From the NCBI GenBank assembly GCA_002327255.1, contig DCUM01000207.1:1-26187 (forward strand): 26,187 nucleotides of DNA, written 5' to 3'. Positions 15,730 through 23,658 of the stretch are shown here, one piece after another. The translations under genes were made by a program, and so were the position numbers. The DNA is from a bacterium UBA2214 (GTDB lineage Bacteria > Zhuqueibacterota > Zhuqueibacteria > Residuimicrobiales > Residuimicrobiaceae). Within the stretch, counting starts at the first letter, position 1. Each line of letters opens with the position of its first letter. The notes beneath the pieces were generated by a model, which ran no database searches, was not told the origin of the DNA, and worked only from the letters and a program-made list of their open reading frames with translations.

Positions 15730-17118
15730 ATGAAACCTTATCCCCTCGTGCACGTGCAAGAACCCAATTTGCTCAAGGATACCTTTCCATACACGCTGCC
15801 GCCGCTGATCAAATTTACGGATGATATCATCGAAACGATCGATGGCAAGCAGGTTCATTTCGACCCTCGTTCGGCGGTGACGCGCGATATCCACATCACC
15901 GACACCACTTTCCGCGATGGACAGCAATCGCGGCCGCCCTATACCAGAGAACAGATGGTCAAGACCTATGAAATGCTCTCGCGATTGGGGGGACCCCAGG
16001 GTGTCATCCGCCAGACAGAATTTTTCCTCTACACCCAAAACGACCGCGATACGGTGGATGCCTGCCGCAATCTCGGACTGAAATATCCGGAAATCACCGG
16101 CTGGATCCGCGCCAACAAGGCGGATTTTCGCCTCGTCAAGGAGATGCAGCTTAAAGAGACCGGCATGCTCACCAGCGCTTCGGATTATCACATTTTTTAC
16201 AAGCAGAATCAGACGCGTCAGGAAGCCATGGATCAGTACTGCGAGGTGGTGGAAGCCGCGCTGGAAGCAGGCATTCGTCCGCGCTGCCACCTCGAAGATG
16301 TCACCCGTGCCGACATCAAAGGATTCGTCCTGCCTTTTGTGCAGCGGCTGGAAAAGATGACGGAGAGCCTCCCTGAAAACAGCAAGGTGAAAATTCGCCT
16401 CTGCGACACCATGGGATTCGGCATCTCCTATCCCAACGTTGAGGAGCCGCGCTCCATCCCCAAATTGATCTATCGTATGAAGGAAGAATGCGGCGTCAGC
16501 GCGGAGCGGCTGGAATGGCATGGACATAACGATTTTCACAAGGTTCATATCAATGGCGCCAATTGCTGGGTCTATGGACTCAATGCCGTCAACACGACGT
16601 TGTTCGGTTTTGGCGAACGCACCGGCAATCCGCCTCTGGAGAGCGCGGTGATGGAATACGTGGCGCTCAAAGGGGGACTCAACGGTGTCAATCTGGCGGT
16701 GATCACGGAGATTGCCGAATATTTCACCAAAGTGATCGGCGCGCCCATTCCCGCCAATTATCCGTTCGTCGGCAAGGATTTCAATACCACACGGGCGGGC
16801 ATTCACGCCGGCGGTTTACGCCGCAATGAGGAAATCTATAACATTTTTGACACCACCGCGCTGCTGAACCGACCACCGCGCGTCGCCATCACCGACAAGT
16901 CCGGCACCGATGGCGTGGCTTTGTGGGTGAACGATTTCCTCGGCCTCAAAGGAGAGCAGCAGCTCACCGTCATGAAAGTGGCAAAAATACAACGCTGGGT
17001 GATGGATCAGTACGAAAAGGAGAAGCGCCTCACCACCATCTCCGATGAAGAACTTGAGGCGCAAGTCAAATTGCACTTTCCGGAGTTGTACGCACAGGCA
17101 ACAAATAAAAAAGCATAA
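15730..17118 (+). CDS. HMGL-like Claisen-condensing enzyme, probably Re-citrate synthase type
   Basis: A 462-residue protein of the HMGL-like/DRE-TIM metallolyase family (2-isopropylmalate, homocitrate and citramalate synthases). The signature ITDTTFRDGQQ (residues 57-66) carries metal ligand Asp58 and catalytic Arg62. HGHND (264-268) supplies the two metal-binding histidines, and GERTGN (295-300) is the conserved catalytic loop. Segments such as GVIRQTEFFLY, TGWIRANKADFRLVKEM and TSASDYHIF are, from memory, most like the Re-citrate synthases of anaerobes such as Clostridium kluyveri, which make citrate from acetyl-CoA and oxaloacetate. No LeuA regulatory domain is present. The true substrates could instead be other 2-oxo acids, or an acyl-ACP because the ACP gene is 48 bp upstream. 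Start is supported by GGAGGT 5 bases before ATG. No other TCA-cycle gene is in view. Confidence 0.82.
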   Translation: MKPYPLVHVQEPNLLKDTFPYTLPPLIKFTDDIIETIDGKQVHFDPRSAVTRDIHITDTTFRDGQQSRPPYTREQMVKTYEMLSRLGGPQGVIRQTEFFLYTQNDRDTVDACRNLGLKYPEITGWIRANKADFRLVKEMQLKETGMLTSASDYHIFYKQNQTRQEAMDQYCEVVEAALEAGIRPRCHLEDVTRADIKGFVLPFVQRLEKMTESLPENSKVKIRLCDTMGFGISYPNVEEPRSIPKLIYRMKEECGVSAERLEWHGHNDFHKVHINGANCWVYGLNAVNTTLFGFGERTGNPPLESAVMEYVALKGGLNGVNLAVITEIAEYFTKVIGAPIPANYPFVGKDFNTTRAGIHAGGLRRNEEIYNIFDTTALLNRPPRVAITDKSGTDGVALWVNDFLGLKGEQQLTVMKVAKIQRWVMDQYEKEKRLTTISDEELEAQVKLHFPELYAQATNKKA

Positions 17119-17179
17119 TACAGGGAGAAATCGGGACAGCGGGAGGGATGAAGCGCGCGGTTACTTTCAGGGAGTCCCT

Positions 17180-18919
17180 ATGGATATCGAGTTACACCAC
17201 TGGCGCAAAGACTGGATGATGATGGGTGCTTTCTTCACCACGGAACAGACCGGGGAGATCTACAGCCGCTTGACGGCCCTGAAGCCGCTGCATCTGGCTT
17301 TTTGTGCACTGGAAAGCAGATTTGCACGCAGCGGCGGGCTGGCCGCCGTCACCGCGAAAGAAATACCCTTTCTCAAACACATCAACCATTTTAAAAAGGC
17401 GTGCCTCATCTCTCCCTGCTATCCCACCATCATGAGCGCAGCACCGCTGCAGAAATCAGAGATCGCATTCGCGGTACCTTTTGCCGGTAAAAGTGTCCCG
17501 GTCCAGGTCTACACCTATCAAAATGAGTACCAGGAGCCGCAGCCGGGCACGGTGATGGAGTATTTCATCAGAGCGCCGGGCTTTTTCGAGGCGCAGAACC
17601 GGCTCAAAGATCCCTACCTCTATTATGCGGATGATCCGCTGAAAAACGATGCCGCCCTGCGCGAGAACGCGCTCTTCTATGTCGCTGCGGTGCCGCATCT
17701 GCTCGCCGCCATCGGCTGGCGCACAGATACCATTGTGCATGCCCAGGACTGGCAAGCCGCCCTGATCACCCTCACGGTTAAACAGGCGATGTGCGACGAA
17801 AATCCGTTGCTCCAGGCCGCGGCGGTTGTGATCACCATGCATAATCCCTACGACAGCTATTTCCCGGCGACACAGCTGGACAAAATTCTCACTCCGCCGC
17901 TCAGAAAGCGGGTGGCGGAGACCAAAATCGAAGGCTGGACGGCCTTTGAGATCGGTCTGGCGCTGGCGGACGGCCCCACGGCGACCGTGAGCGAGCACTT
18001 TGCGAGGGAACTGGCCAGCGACCCCATCCAGGTGGAGCACTTTGCGCCCCATCTGCAGACGTCATTCCGGCGCGGCACCGTCCGGGGCGTCAACAACGGC
18101 CTCTTTGTCCCCTTTTCGCCCGATTTTCCACTACGGGAACAGCATACCCTGCAGCAGATCGCAGAGATAAAACAGCACAAGAGAGAACAACTCTTGAAGA
18201 TTCTCGCTACCTATACACCACCGCAACGATTCGGTGAACTCTCCTATCAGGGGCAATCCATTTTGACGCTGCCCGATGCCATTCCCATCCTGTTCATGAA
18301 CGGAAGACTCGACCCGGTGCAAAAAGGCTATGACGTGCTGCTGCGCGCGGTTGAACGCTTTGGCCGAGATGAAATCAAACTCGTGTTGGCGCCCATGCCC
18401 GTGCAGGAAGAAGATCTCGACCTTTTTCATCAAATCGCCAGCAAGTGCCGCGGCGATATCACCGTTTTTCCCATCCGCATGGAAAAAGGCTTTCAGGAAC
18501 TGTTGAGCGGCAGCACCTTCGGACTCATGCCTTCCATCTATGAGCCCTTTGGCGCCGCACTCGATTATATGGCAAATGGCACCGCTGTAATTGCCCGTAA
18601 TACGGGCGGATTGACAGATCAGATAATAAATGAAGTTAATGGCCTCTTGTGGCGTGAGGTTCCGGATCACTATACCGCCGCGAACATCAAAGCCTTTGCA
18701 GCAGGCGCCCGGGTGGTGCAGATGCGTAAATTCAATCCCTGGATGGGGGATATGATCGACGCTCTTCACCGGCGGCTGCTGGAGGCCAAAGTGTTGTACC
18801 AAATGCAGCGCCAGGTTTATCACAAAATCATCCGGCAGGGGTTCCTCCAGGCCGGTAAATTTTCCTGGGAAAAAACCGCCCGGCAGTATGGAAAAATATA
18901 CGCCTGTGTGCGCCGTTAA
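17180..18919 (+). CDS. GT5 glycogen/starch-synthase-like glycosyltransferase
   Basis: A 579-residue GT-B retaining glycosyltransferase related to GlgA. N-terminal domain: SGGLAAV (51-57), the ADP-glucose-loop counterpart of KxGGL, though Arg-Ser replaces the Lys region; HAQDWQAAL (187-195) is the conserved HDWQ segment. C-terminal domain: RGVNNGLFVPFSP, LDPVQKGYDVLL (Lys382) and EPFGAALDYMANGTAVIARNTGGL (Glu455 onward), the nucleotide-sugar site. It is about 100 residues longer than E. coli GlgA. It probably extends an alpha-glucan from a nucleotide sugar in the cytoplasm; donor specificity is unproven. The ATG at 17180 is chosen since AGGGAG lies 5 bases upstream and the domain begins right after; the frame is open to 17045 inside the previous gene. 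The AGGGAGTCCCT palindrome overlaps the Shine-Dalgarno sequence. Confidence 0.85.
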   Translation: MDIELHHWRKDWMMMGAFFTTEQTGEIYSRLTALKPLHLAFCALESRFARSGGLAAVTAKEIPFLKHINHFKKACLISPCYPTIMSAAPLQKSEIAFAVPFAGKSVPVQVYTYQNEYQEPQPGTVMEYFIRAPGFFEAQNRLKDPYLYYADDPLKNDAALRENALFYVAAVPHLLAAIGWRTDTIVHAQDWQAALITLTVKQAMCDENPLLQAAAVVITMHNPYDSYFPATQLDKILTPPLRKRVAETKIEGWTAFEIGLALADGPTATVSEHFARELASDPIQVEHFAPHLQTSFRRGTVRGVNNGLFVPFSPDFPLREQHTLQQIAEIKQHKREQLLKILATYTPPQRFGELSYQGQSILTLPDAIPILFMNGRLDPVQKGYDVLLRAVERFGRDEIKLVLAPMPVQEEDLDLFHQIASKCRGDITVFPIRMEKGFQELLSGSTFGLMPSIYEPFGAALDYMANGTAVIARNTGGLTDQIINEVNGLLWREVPDHYTAANIKAFAAGARVVQMRKFNPWMGDMIDALHRRLLEAKVLYQMQRQVYHKIIRQGFLQAGKFSWEKTARQYGKIYACVRR

Positions 18920-18946
18920 CAACCAGGCAGAGGTATAACCGGCACT

Positions 18947-21295
18947 GTGCTTTCGCTGACTCGTCATATCATCCCCGCGCTGGTGGGTCCTTCTTCGTGT
19001 TGGGCGCGTTATCCCCGCATTGTGGGCGCCAAGGGGGCCCGTCTGGCGCAGCTGCAAAGGATGGGCTTGCGGATTCCCCCCTTTTTCATCATCACCACAA
19101 CGGCCTTGTCCCATTTCAAGCGGCGTGAAGATCTCGCTGTGGCGATTGAACGGGCATGCACCGGCCTGCAGAAGAAATTCCCCCACTTTGCTTTTTCCGG
19201 CGAATGGGCCGTGCGTTCTTCCGCTGCCTGTGAGGACCAGCAGGCGCACTCCTTCGCCGGACTCTTCGCGACGTTCCTGCGCGTACCCAGCGCGGAACTT
19301 TCGCAGCGGGTCGTCGCGTGTTGCCGCTGCGTCGATTCGCCGCGCGTGCGGGCCTATGCGGAGGGCGGCGATCTTGGGGCGCGTCCGATCTCGCTGGCGG
19401 TGATCGTGCAGGCGATGGTGCAGCCGCACTATGCCGGCGTTCTCTTCACAGCGCACCCGCTCACGCACGACAGACGCAACTGGTATGCCGAAGTCGTTCC
19501 ATCGCTCGGCGAGGCATTGGTGAGCGGGGAGGCTGCACCCGTGCAGATAGACATCGACGCCACCACCGGTCAAATCTTCTTTTCGCAACCCATCGGCCTG
19601 CCGCTGGCTGTCGTGCACCACCTCAGGGAGCAAGCCGCACAAATTGAACTGTTCTATAAAAGCCCGCAGGATATTGAATTTGCCGTACAAAACGACACCC
19701 TGTTTCTGCTGCAGACCAGGCCCATCACGCATCCTTTCGCGCGTGAGCGCATCATTCAGGATCCGGATGGCACACGCTATTCGGATTATTTCTTCGCCGA
19801 GCGCTTTGTGGAGCCCCTGTCACCCCTGGGATGGTCGATACTGGCGCAGGCGATTGAACAAACCGCTTTTCGGGATCCGCTGCGTTTTCTCGGTTATGAT
19901 GAGCTGGCTTCGTCTGAAAAACCGCTTCTGCGGCTGATCGAAGGCAGACCGCATGCCAATTGGGACGCTTTTCGCAAACTCTTTTTGCTCATCCCGGCCA
20001 GCTTGTTGCCTGCGGACAAACGCCTGCTCTTCAAGCGCGGCGACTGGGCGCACGGCCTCTTTGCGGAGCGCATGCGACGTATTCCGTATTTGTTGGTCCG
20101 ACTCGCTTTTCGCGATGACAACTGGATTCCCGCGCGGCATCTTGAAAACTGGCGTCTTTTCGAAAACAGCTCCTCGCCCGATTTGCAGACTCGACCCCGG
20201 CTGCAGGAAATGGCGACATTGCAACGCTCTGTTCATCAATTGCTCTCCCTGCACCGCTGGAGCCTGCTTTTTGCTGATTTTTTTTATAAACTGTTGCAGG
20301 AATTTTCCAAACGATTCGTCAAGGACGAAGGCAACTCCTGCGATCAGTTGCTCATGGGATTACCGGAAAACAAGACGACACAGATGAATCTGGATCTGAC
20401 GCAGCTGCCGATCGACCCGATTCCTGCCATGAATCCCGCCTGGGAGCAGTTTTTCAGACAATATGGACATCGCAGCGCCTCTCTGGATATCGCACAGCCC
20501 ACCTGGCGTGAAAATCCACTGCAGATAATGGCCTCTTTGCGTCTGCACCAAGATAATGGCGAAAAAAGACCACGAGGCGGCGCGTGGAACGACGCAGAGG
20601 AGAGATGCCGGCAACGACTGATGAGCGCCTATCCGCTTGTTGTTGCCCTTGCATTAAATAAATGCTTTATGTATATTCTTGCAAATGCCCGTTCTTTTGC
20701 GGTTTTACGCGAAAATCAGCGCGATCTGTTGCAGCAGATCCTCGCCGCACTGCGCAGCCATTATCTTGAAAGAGGGCGCAGGCTGCAGGAGGCCGGGATG
20801 CTGGATCAAGCCGCGGATATTTTTTATCTGGAACGTGGAGAAGTGGACGCCCTCGAAGGAAACGTCGCGGGTGAGACGAAAGAAACGATTCAAAGGCGAA
20901 AAGCGCCCCAGGAACGCAGAGACGCACGCCATTCGGGGCGCACACCAACCGCGGGACGACGGCCCTACAAACTGACGGGAATCGGCGTCAGCCGCGGCGA
21001 GGTCACCGCCGCGGCCTATGTGGCGCATACCTGGTCCGAAGCGCTGCGCGTCCCGGCGCATGCCATCCTGGTCTGCCCGTCTGTTGATCCTGGCTGGACG
21101 CCCTTGTTCGCGCGCCTCGATGGTTTGATTCTCGAGGTGGGCGGTGTATTATCGCACGCCTCCATTCTGGCGCGCGAGTTTTCACTGCCGGCGATCACCA
21201 GCGTGCCGGCTGCCACGAGACTCATCCAGTCGGGTGATTTGCTCTACCTGAACGGCGCCAGCGGTGAAATTCGCCTGCTGGGTTTTTCGTCATAA
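18947..21295 (+). CDS. PEP-synthase/rifampicin-phosphotransferase-like enzyme (ATP-grasp + swivelling His domain)
   Basis: A 782-residue protein of PPDK_N plus PEP-utilisers mobile-domain architecture. Residues about 20-265 are the ATP-grasp domain: VGAKGARLAQL, VRSSAACED...SFAGLF (89-107), YAGVLFTAHP (162-171) and LLQTRPI. About 280-650 is a helical middle domain without the PEP/pyruvate-binding TIM barrel. A charged linker rich in Arg/Lys follows, then the His domain with GGVLSHASILARE, where His737 would carry the phosphate. This order and the lack of a TIM barrel match rifampicin phosphotransferase-type enzymes, which move the beta-phosphate of ATP to a small-molecule hydroxyl, rather than PEP synthase. 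The acceptor is unknown. Start is GTG at 18947, needed to include the N-terminal motif; the nearest Shine-Dalgarno sequence (AGAGGT) is distant. It follows the GT5 gene by 27 bp and precedes mrfA by 11 bp. Confidence 0.8.
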   Translation: MLSLTRHIIPALVGPSSCWARYPRIVGAKGARLAQLQRMGLRIPPFFIITTTALSHFKRREDLAVAIERACTGLQKKFPHFAFSGEWAVRSSAACEDQQAHSFAGLFATFLRVPSAELSQRVVACCRCVDSPRVRAYAEGGDLGARPISLAVIVQAMVQPHYAGVLFTAHPLTHDRRNWYAEVVPSLGEALVSGEAAPVQIDIDATTGQIFFSQPIGLPLAVVHHLREQAAQIELFYKSPQDIEFAVQNDTLFLLQTRPITHPFARERIIQDPDGTRYSDYFFAERFVEPLSPLGWSILAQAIEQTAFRDPLRFLGYDELASSEKPLLRLIEGRPHANWDAFRKLFLLIPASLLPADKRLLFKRGDWAHGLFAERMRRIPYLLVRLAFRDDNWIPARHLENWRLFENSSSPDLQTRPRLQEMATLQRSVHQLLSLHRWSLLFADFFYKLLQEFSKRFVKDEGNSCDQLLMGLPENKTTQMNLDLTQLPIDPIPAMNPAWEQFFRQYGHRSASLDIAQPTWRENPLQIMASLRLHQDNGEKRPRGGAWNDAEERCRQRLMSAYPLVVALALNKCFMYILANARSFAVLRENQRDLLQQILAALRSHYLERGRRLQEAGMLDQAADIFYLERGEVDALEGNVAGETKETIQRRKAPQERRDARHSGRTPTAGRRPYKLTGIGVSRGEVTAAAYVAHTWSEALRVPAHAILVCPSVDPGWTPLFARLDGLILEVGGVLSHASILAREFSLPAITSVPAATRLIQSGDLLYLNGASGEIRLLGFSS

Positions 21296-21306
21296 GGATT
21301 CTTTCC

Positions 21307-23619
21307 ATGAACATGGATCAACTCATAGCGCTGTTGCAGAATGACAAAGAGTTTACAAGCCACGTCACGCTGTGGCGGCATCTTGAGGCGCAGCCCGCGC
21401 ACTATCTGCCGTTTCCGCAGAGCCTGGATGGGCGTCTGCTGAGCGCTCTCAAGAAGCATCACATCCAGCAGCTTTACAGTCACCAGGCGCGCACCATCGA
21501 TCACATTCTGCAAGGCAGAAATGCCGTCGTGGTGACGCCCACCGCTTCGGGCAAGACCCTGTGCTATAACGTGCCGGTATTGCAGAAAGTACTGCAAACC
21601 CGGGAAGCGCGTGCGCTCTACCTCTTTCCGACCAAGGCGCTCTCACAGGATCAGGTCGCTGAACTTCACGAACTCATCACCCTCCTCGGTGAGGACATCG
21701 ATTTTGACATTAAAAGCTATACCTTTGATGGCGACACCCCTGTGGCCGCCCGCAAATCGATTCGCACCTCCGGCCATATCGTCGTCACCAATCCCGACAT
21801 GCTCCATAGCGGCATCTTGCCGCATCACACCCTCTGGGTCAAACTGTTCGAAAATCTGCGCTTTGTCGTCATCGATGAAATTCACCATTACCGCGGGCTC
21901 TTCGGCAGCCATTTGGCCAATGTGGTGAGACGCCTGAAGCGCATCTGTGCCTTTTATGGTTCACGGCCGCAGTTCATCTGTTGTTCCGCGACCATCGCCA
22001 ATCCCCGCGAATTTGCCGAGCGTCTCACCGGAGAAAAGATGGAACTGGTGGCGGAAAATGGGGCGCCGCGTGGGGCCAAGCATTTCATCTTCTACAATCC
22101 GCCGCTGCTCAACCGCGAACTCGGCATTCGCCAGTCGTATGTCAAAGAGGCACAGAAACTGGCCGGCCGTTTTCTGCGCCACAAGGTTCAGACCATTGTT
22201 TTCGCCCGCAGCCGCATGCGTGTGGAGATCATCCTGACCTATCTCAAGGAGGCGATGCGGAAGACGAACGCCTCCGAGCTTCAGGTGCGCGGATACCGCG
22301 GCGGCTACCTGCCGCTGGAGCGCAGGGAGATCGAACGCGGGCTGCGCAGCGGTGAGATCCTGGGCGTGGTCAGCACCAATGCGCTGGAATTGGGCATCGA
22401 CATCGGTCAATTGCAGGTTTGCATCATGGCCGGCTACCCGGGAACAATCGCCAGCACCTGGCAGCAGGCGGGCCGTGCCGGCCGCAGAAGTGATGCCTCC
22501 ATGGCCATCCTGGTGGCATCGTCAGCGCCGCTCGATCAATTCATCGTCAGCAATCCCGATTATCTATTCGGACAATCCCCGGAAGCCGGCATCATCAATC
22601 CGGACAATCTCATCGTGCTGCTGAGCCACATCAAATGCGCCGCTTTTGAGTTGCCCTTTTCCGAACAGGAACGCTTCGGCATCCGCTGGGATGGCTCCGA
22701 GGGGGTTGACGCCACGCAGGAGATTCTCTCCTATCTGGAGGATCACCGCGTCGTTCATCGCGCCGAGGGCAAGTGGCATTGGATGGCCGAGATTTATCCT
22801 GCGGAAGCGGTCAGTCTGCGCAGCGCCGCCGAAGAGAACGTCGTCATCATCGACAGGAGCACCGCCGACGAGCGGGTCATCGGAGAGATCGATCTCTTCG
22901 CCGCCCCGCTGATGGTGCACGATGAAGCGATCTATCTGCACGGCAGTCAGCAGTATCACGTCGACAAGCTCGATTGGGAACGCCGCAAAGCCTATGTCCG
23001 CGAAGTGGCGGTGGATCATTACACCGATGCCCAGCTCAAATCCGATCTCCGCGTCATCGAGAGCAGCGAAGAGAAAACGCTGGATGCGTGCGCCTGCGGC
23101 CATGGCGAGGTCTCGGTGACCAGCGTCGCCACCATGTACAAAAAGATAAAATTCAACACCCATGAGAACATCGGGTGGGGTAAAATTGATCTGCCGGAAT
23201 TGACCATGCATACGGGAGCATTCTGGTTCATCTTTCCGGTGGATATTCACGAACGCCTCAACATCCCGCAGCAGGAGTTCAGCGATGGCTTGAAAGCGGC
23301 CGCCAATGTCCTGGGAAATGTGGCGCCATTGTTCATCATGGGTGATCCGCGCGATATTTCCGTACTGCCGATGATGCGTGCGCCACTGTGGCAGAAACCT
23401 GCGCTCTTCATCTGGGAACGCTATCCCGGCGGCGTCGGGCATGGCGCCAAACTCTTCCAGATCTATGCGGATGTCGCTCACGCCGGCATCCAGCTGGTGC
23501 AGCAATGCGGCTGCGACAGCGGCTGTCCCTCGTGCGTCGGTCCGGCACTGGAGGTGGGCGAAAAAGGGAAACAGCACGCCGTGGCGGTGTTGCGGGTGAT
23601 GGTGCAAGCCCCGCTTTAA
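21307..23619 (+). CDS. mrfA: MrfA-type DEAD/DEAH-box DNA-repair helicase (YprA family)
   Basis: A 770-residue superfamily 2 helicase. Walker A TPTASGKT (77-84), motif II DEIH (190-193), motif III CSATIANP, motif V NALELGIDIG and motif VI QQAGRAGRR are all present, so both RecA-like domains look active. The C-terminal DUF1998-type region ends in a four-cysteine cluster CGCDSGCPSC (Cys734, 736, 740, 743), which in Bacillus subtilis MrfA is a required metal-binding feature. The length is close to that of B. subtilis MrfA (about 750). There MrfA and the exonuclease MrfB act together in excision repair of mitomycin C adducts; the next gene here is an MrfB homologue, which supports the call. Start ATG has AAGGA 8 bases upstream, overlapping the previous stop. 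Confidence 0.9.
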   Translation: MNMDQLIALLQNDKEFTSHVTLWRHLEAQPAHYLPFPQSLDGRLLSALKKHHIQQLYSHQARTIDHILQGRNAVVVTPTASGKTLCYNVPVLQKVLQTREARALYLFPTKALSQDQVAELHELITLLGEDIDFDIKSYTFDGDTPVAARKSIRTSGHIVVTNPDMLHSGILPHHTLWVKLFENLRFVVIDEIHHYRGLFGSHLANVVRRLKRICAFYGSRPQFICCSATIANPREFAERLTGEKMELVAENGAPRGAKHFIFYNPPLLNRELGIRQSYVKEAQKLAGRFLRHKVQTIVFARSRMRVEIILTYLKEAMRKTNASELQVRGYRGGYLPLERREIERGLRSGEILGVVSTNALELGIDIGQLQVCIMAGYPGTIASTWQQAGRAGRRSDASMAILVASSAPLDQFIVSNPDYLFGQSPEAGIINPDNLIVLLSHIKCAAFELPFSEQERFGIRWDGSEGVDATQEILSYLEDHRVVHRAEGKWHWMAEIYPAEAVSLRSAAEENVVIIDRSTADERVIGEIDLFAAPLMVHDEAIYLHGSQQYHVDKLDWERRKAYVREVAVDHYTDAQLKSDLRVIESSEEKTLDACACGHGEVSVTSVATMYKKIKFNTHENIGWGKIDLPELTMHTGAFWFIFPVDIHERLNIPQQEFSDGLKAAANVLGNVAPLFIMGDPRDISVLPMMRAPLWQKPALFIWERYPGGVGHGAKLFQIYADVAHAGIQLVQQCGCDSGCPSCVGPALEVGEKGKQHAVAVLRVMVQAPL

Positions 23620-23658
23620 ACCGGGAAATTTTGCGAAAAGTTACGGGCCTGTGTGTCG

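Noticed and set aside
15184..16806. 540-codon open frame on the minus strand opposite the ACP and HMGL enzyme
   Set aside because: It would overlap two genes with intact catalytic motifs and itself shows none.
18131..19732. 533-codon open frame on the minus strand across the GT5 and PEP-enzyme genes
   Set aside because: Antisense to two well-supported genes and spans their junction, as expected for a compositional shadow.
18947..21295. Calling the PEP-type enzyme PEP synthase or PPDK
   Set aside because: No PEP/pyruvate-binding TIM barrel follows the His domain; the His domain is at the C-terminus as in rifampicin phosphotransferases.
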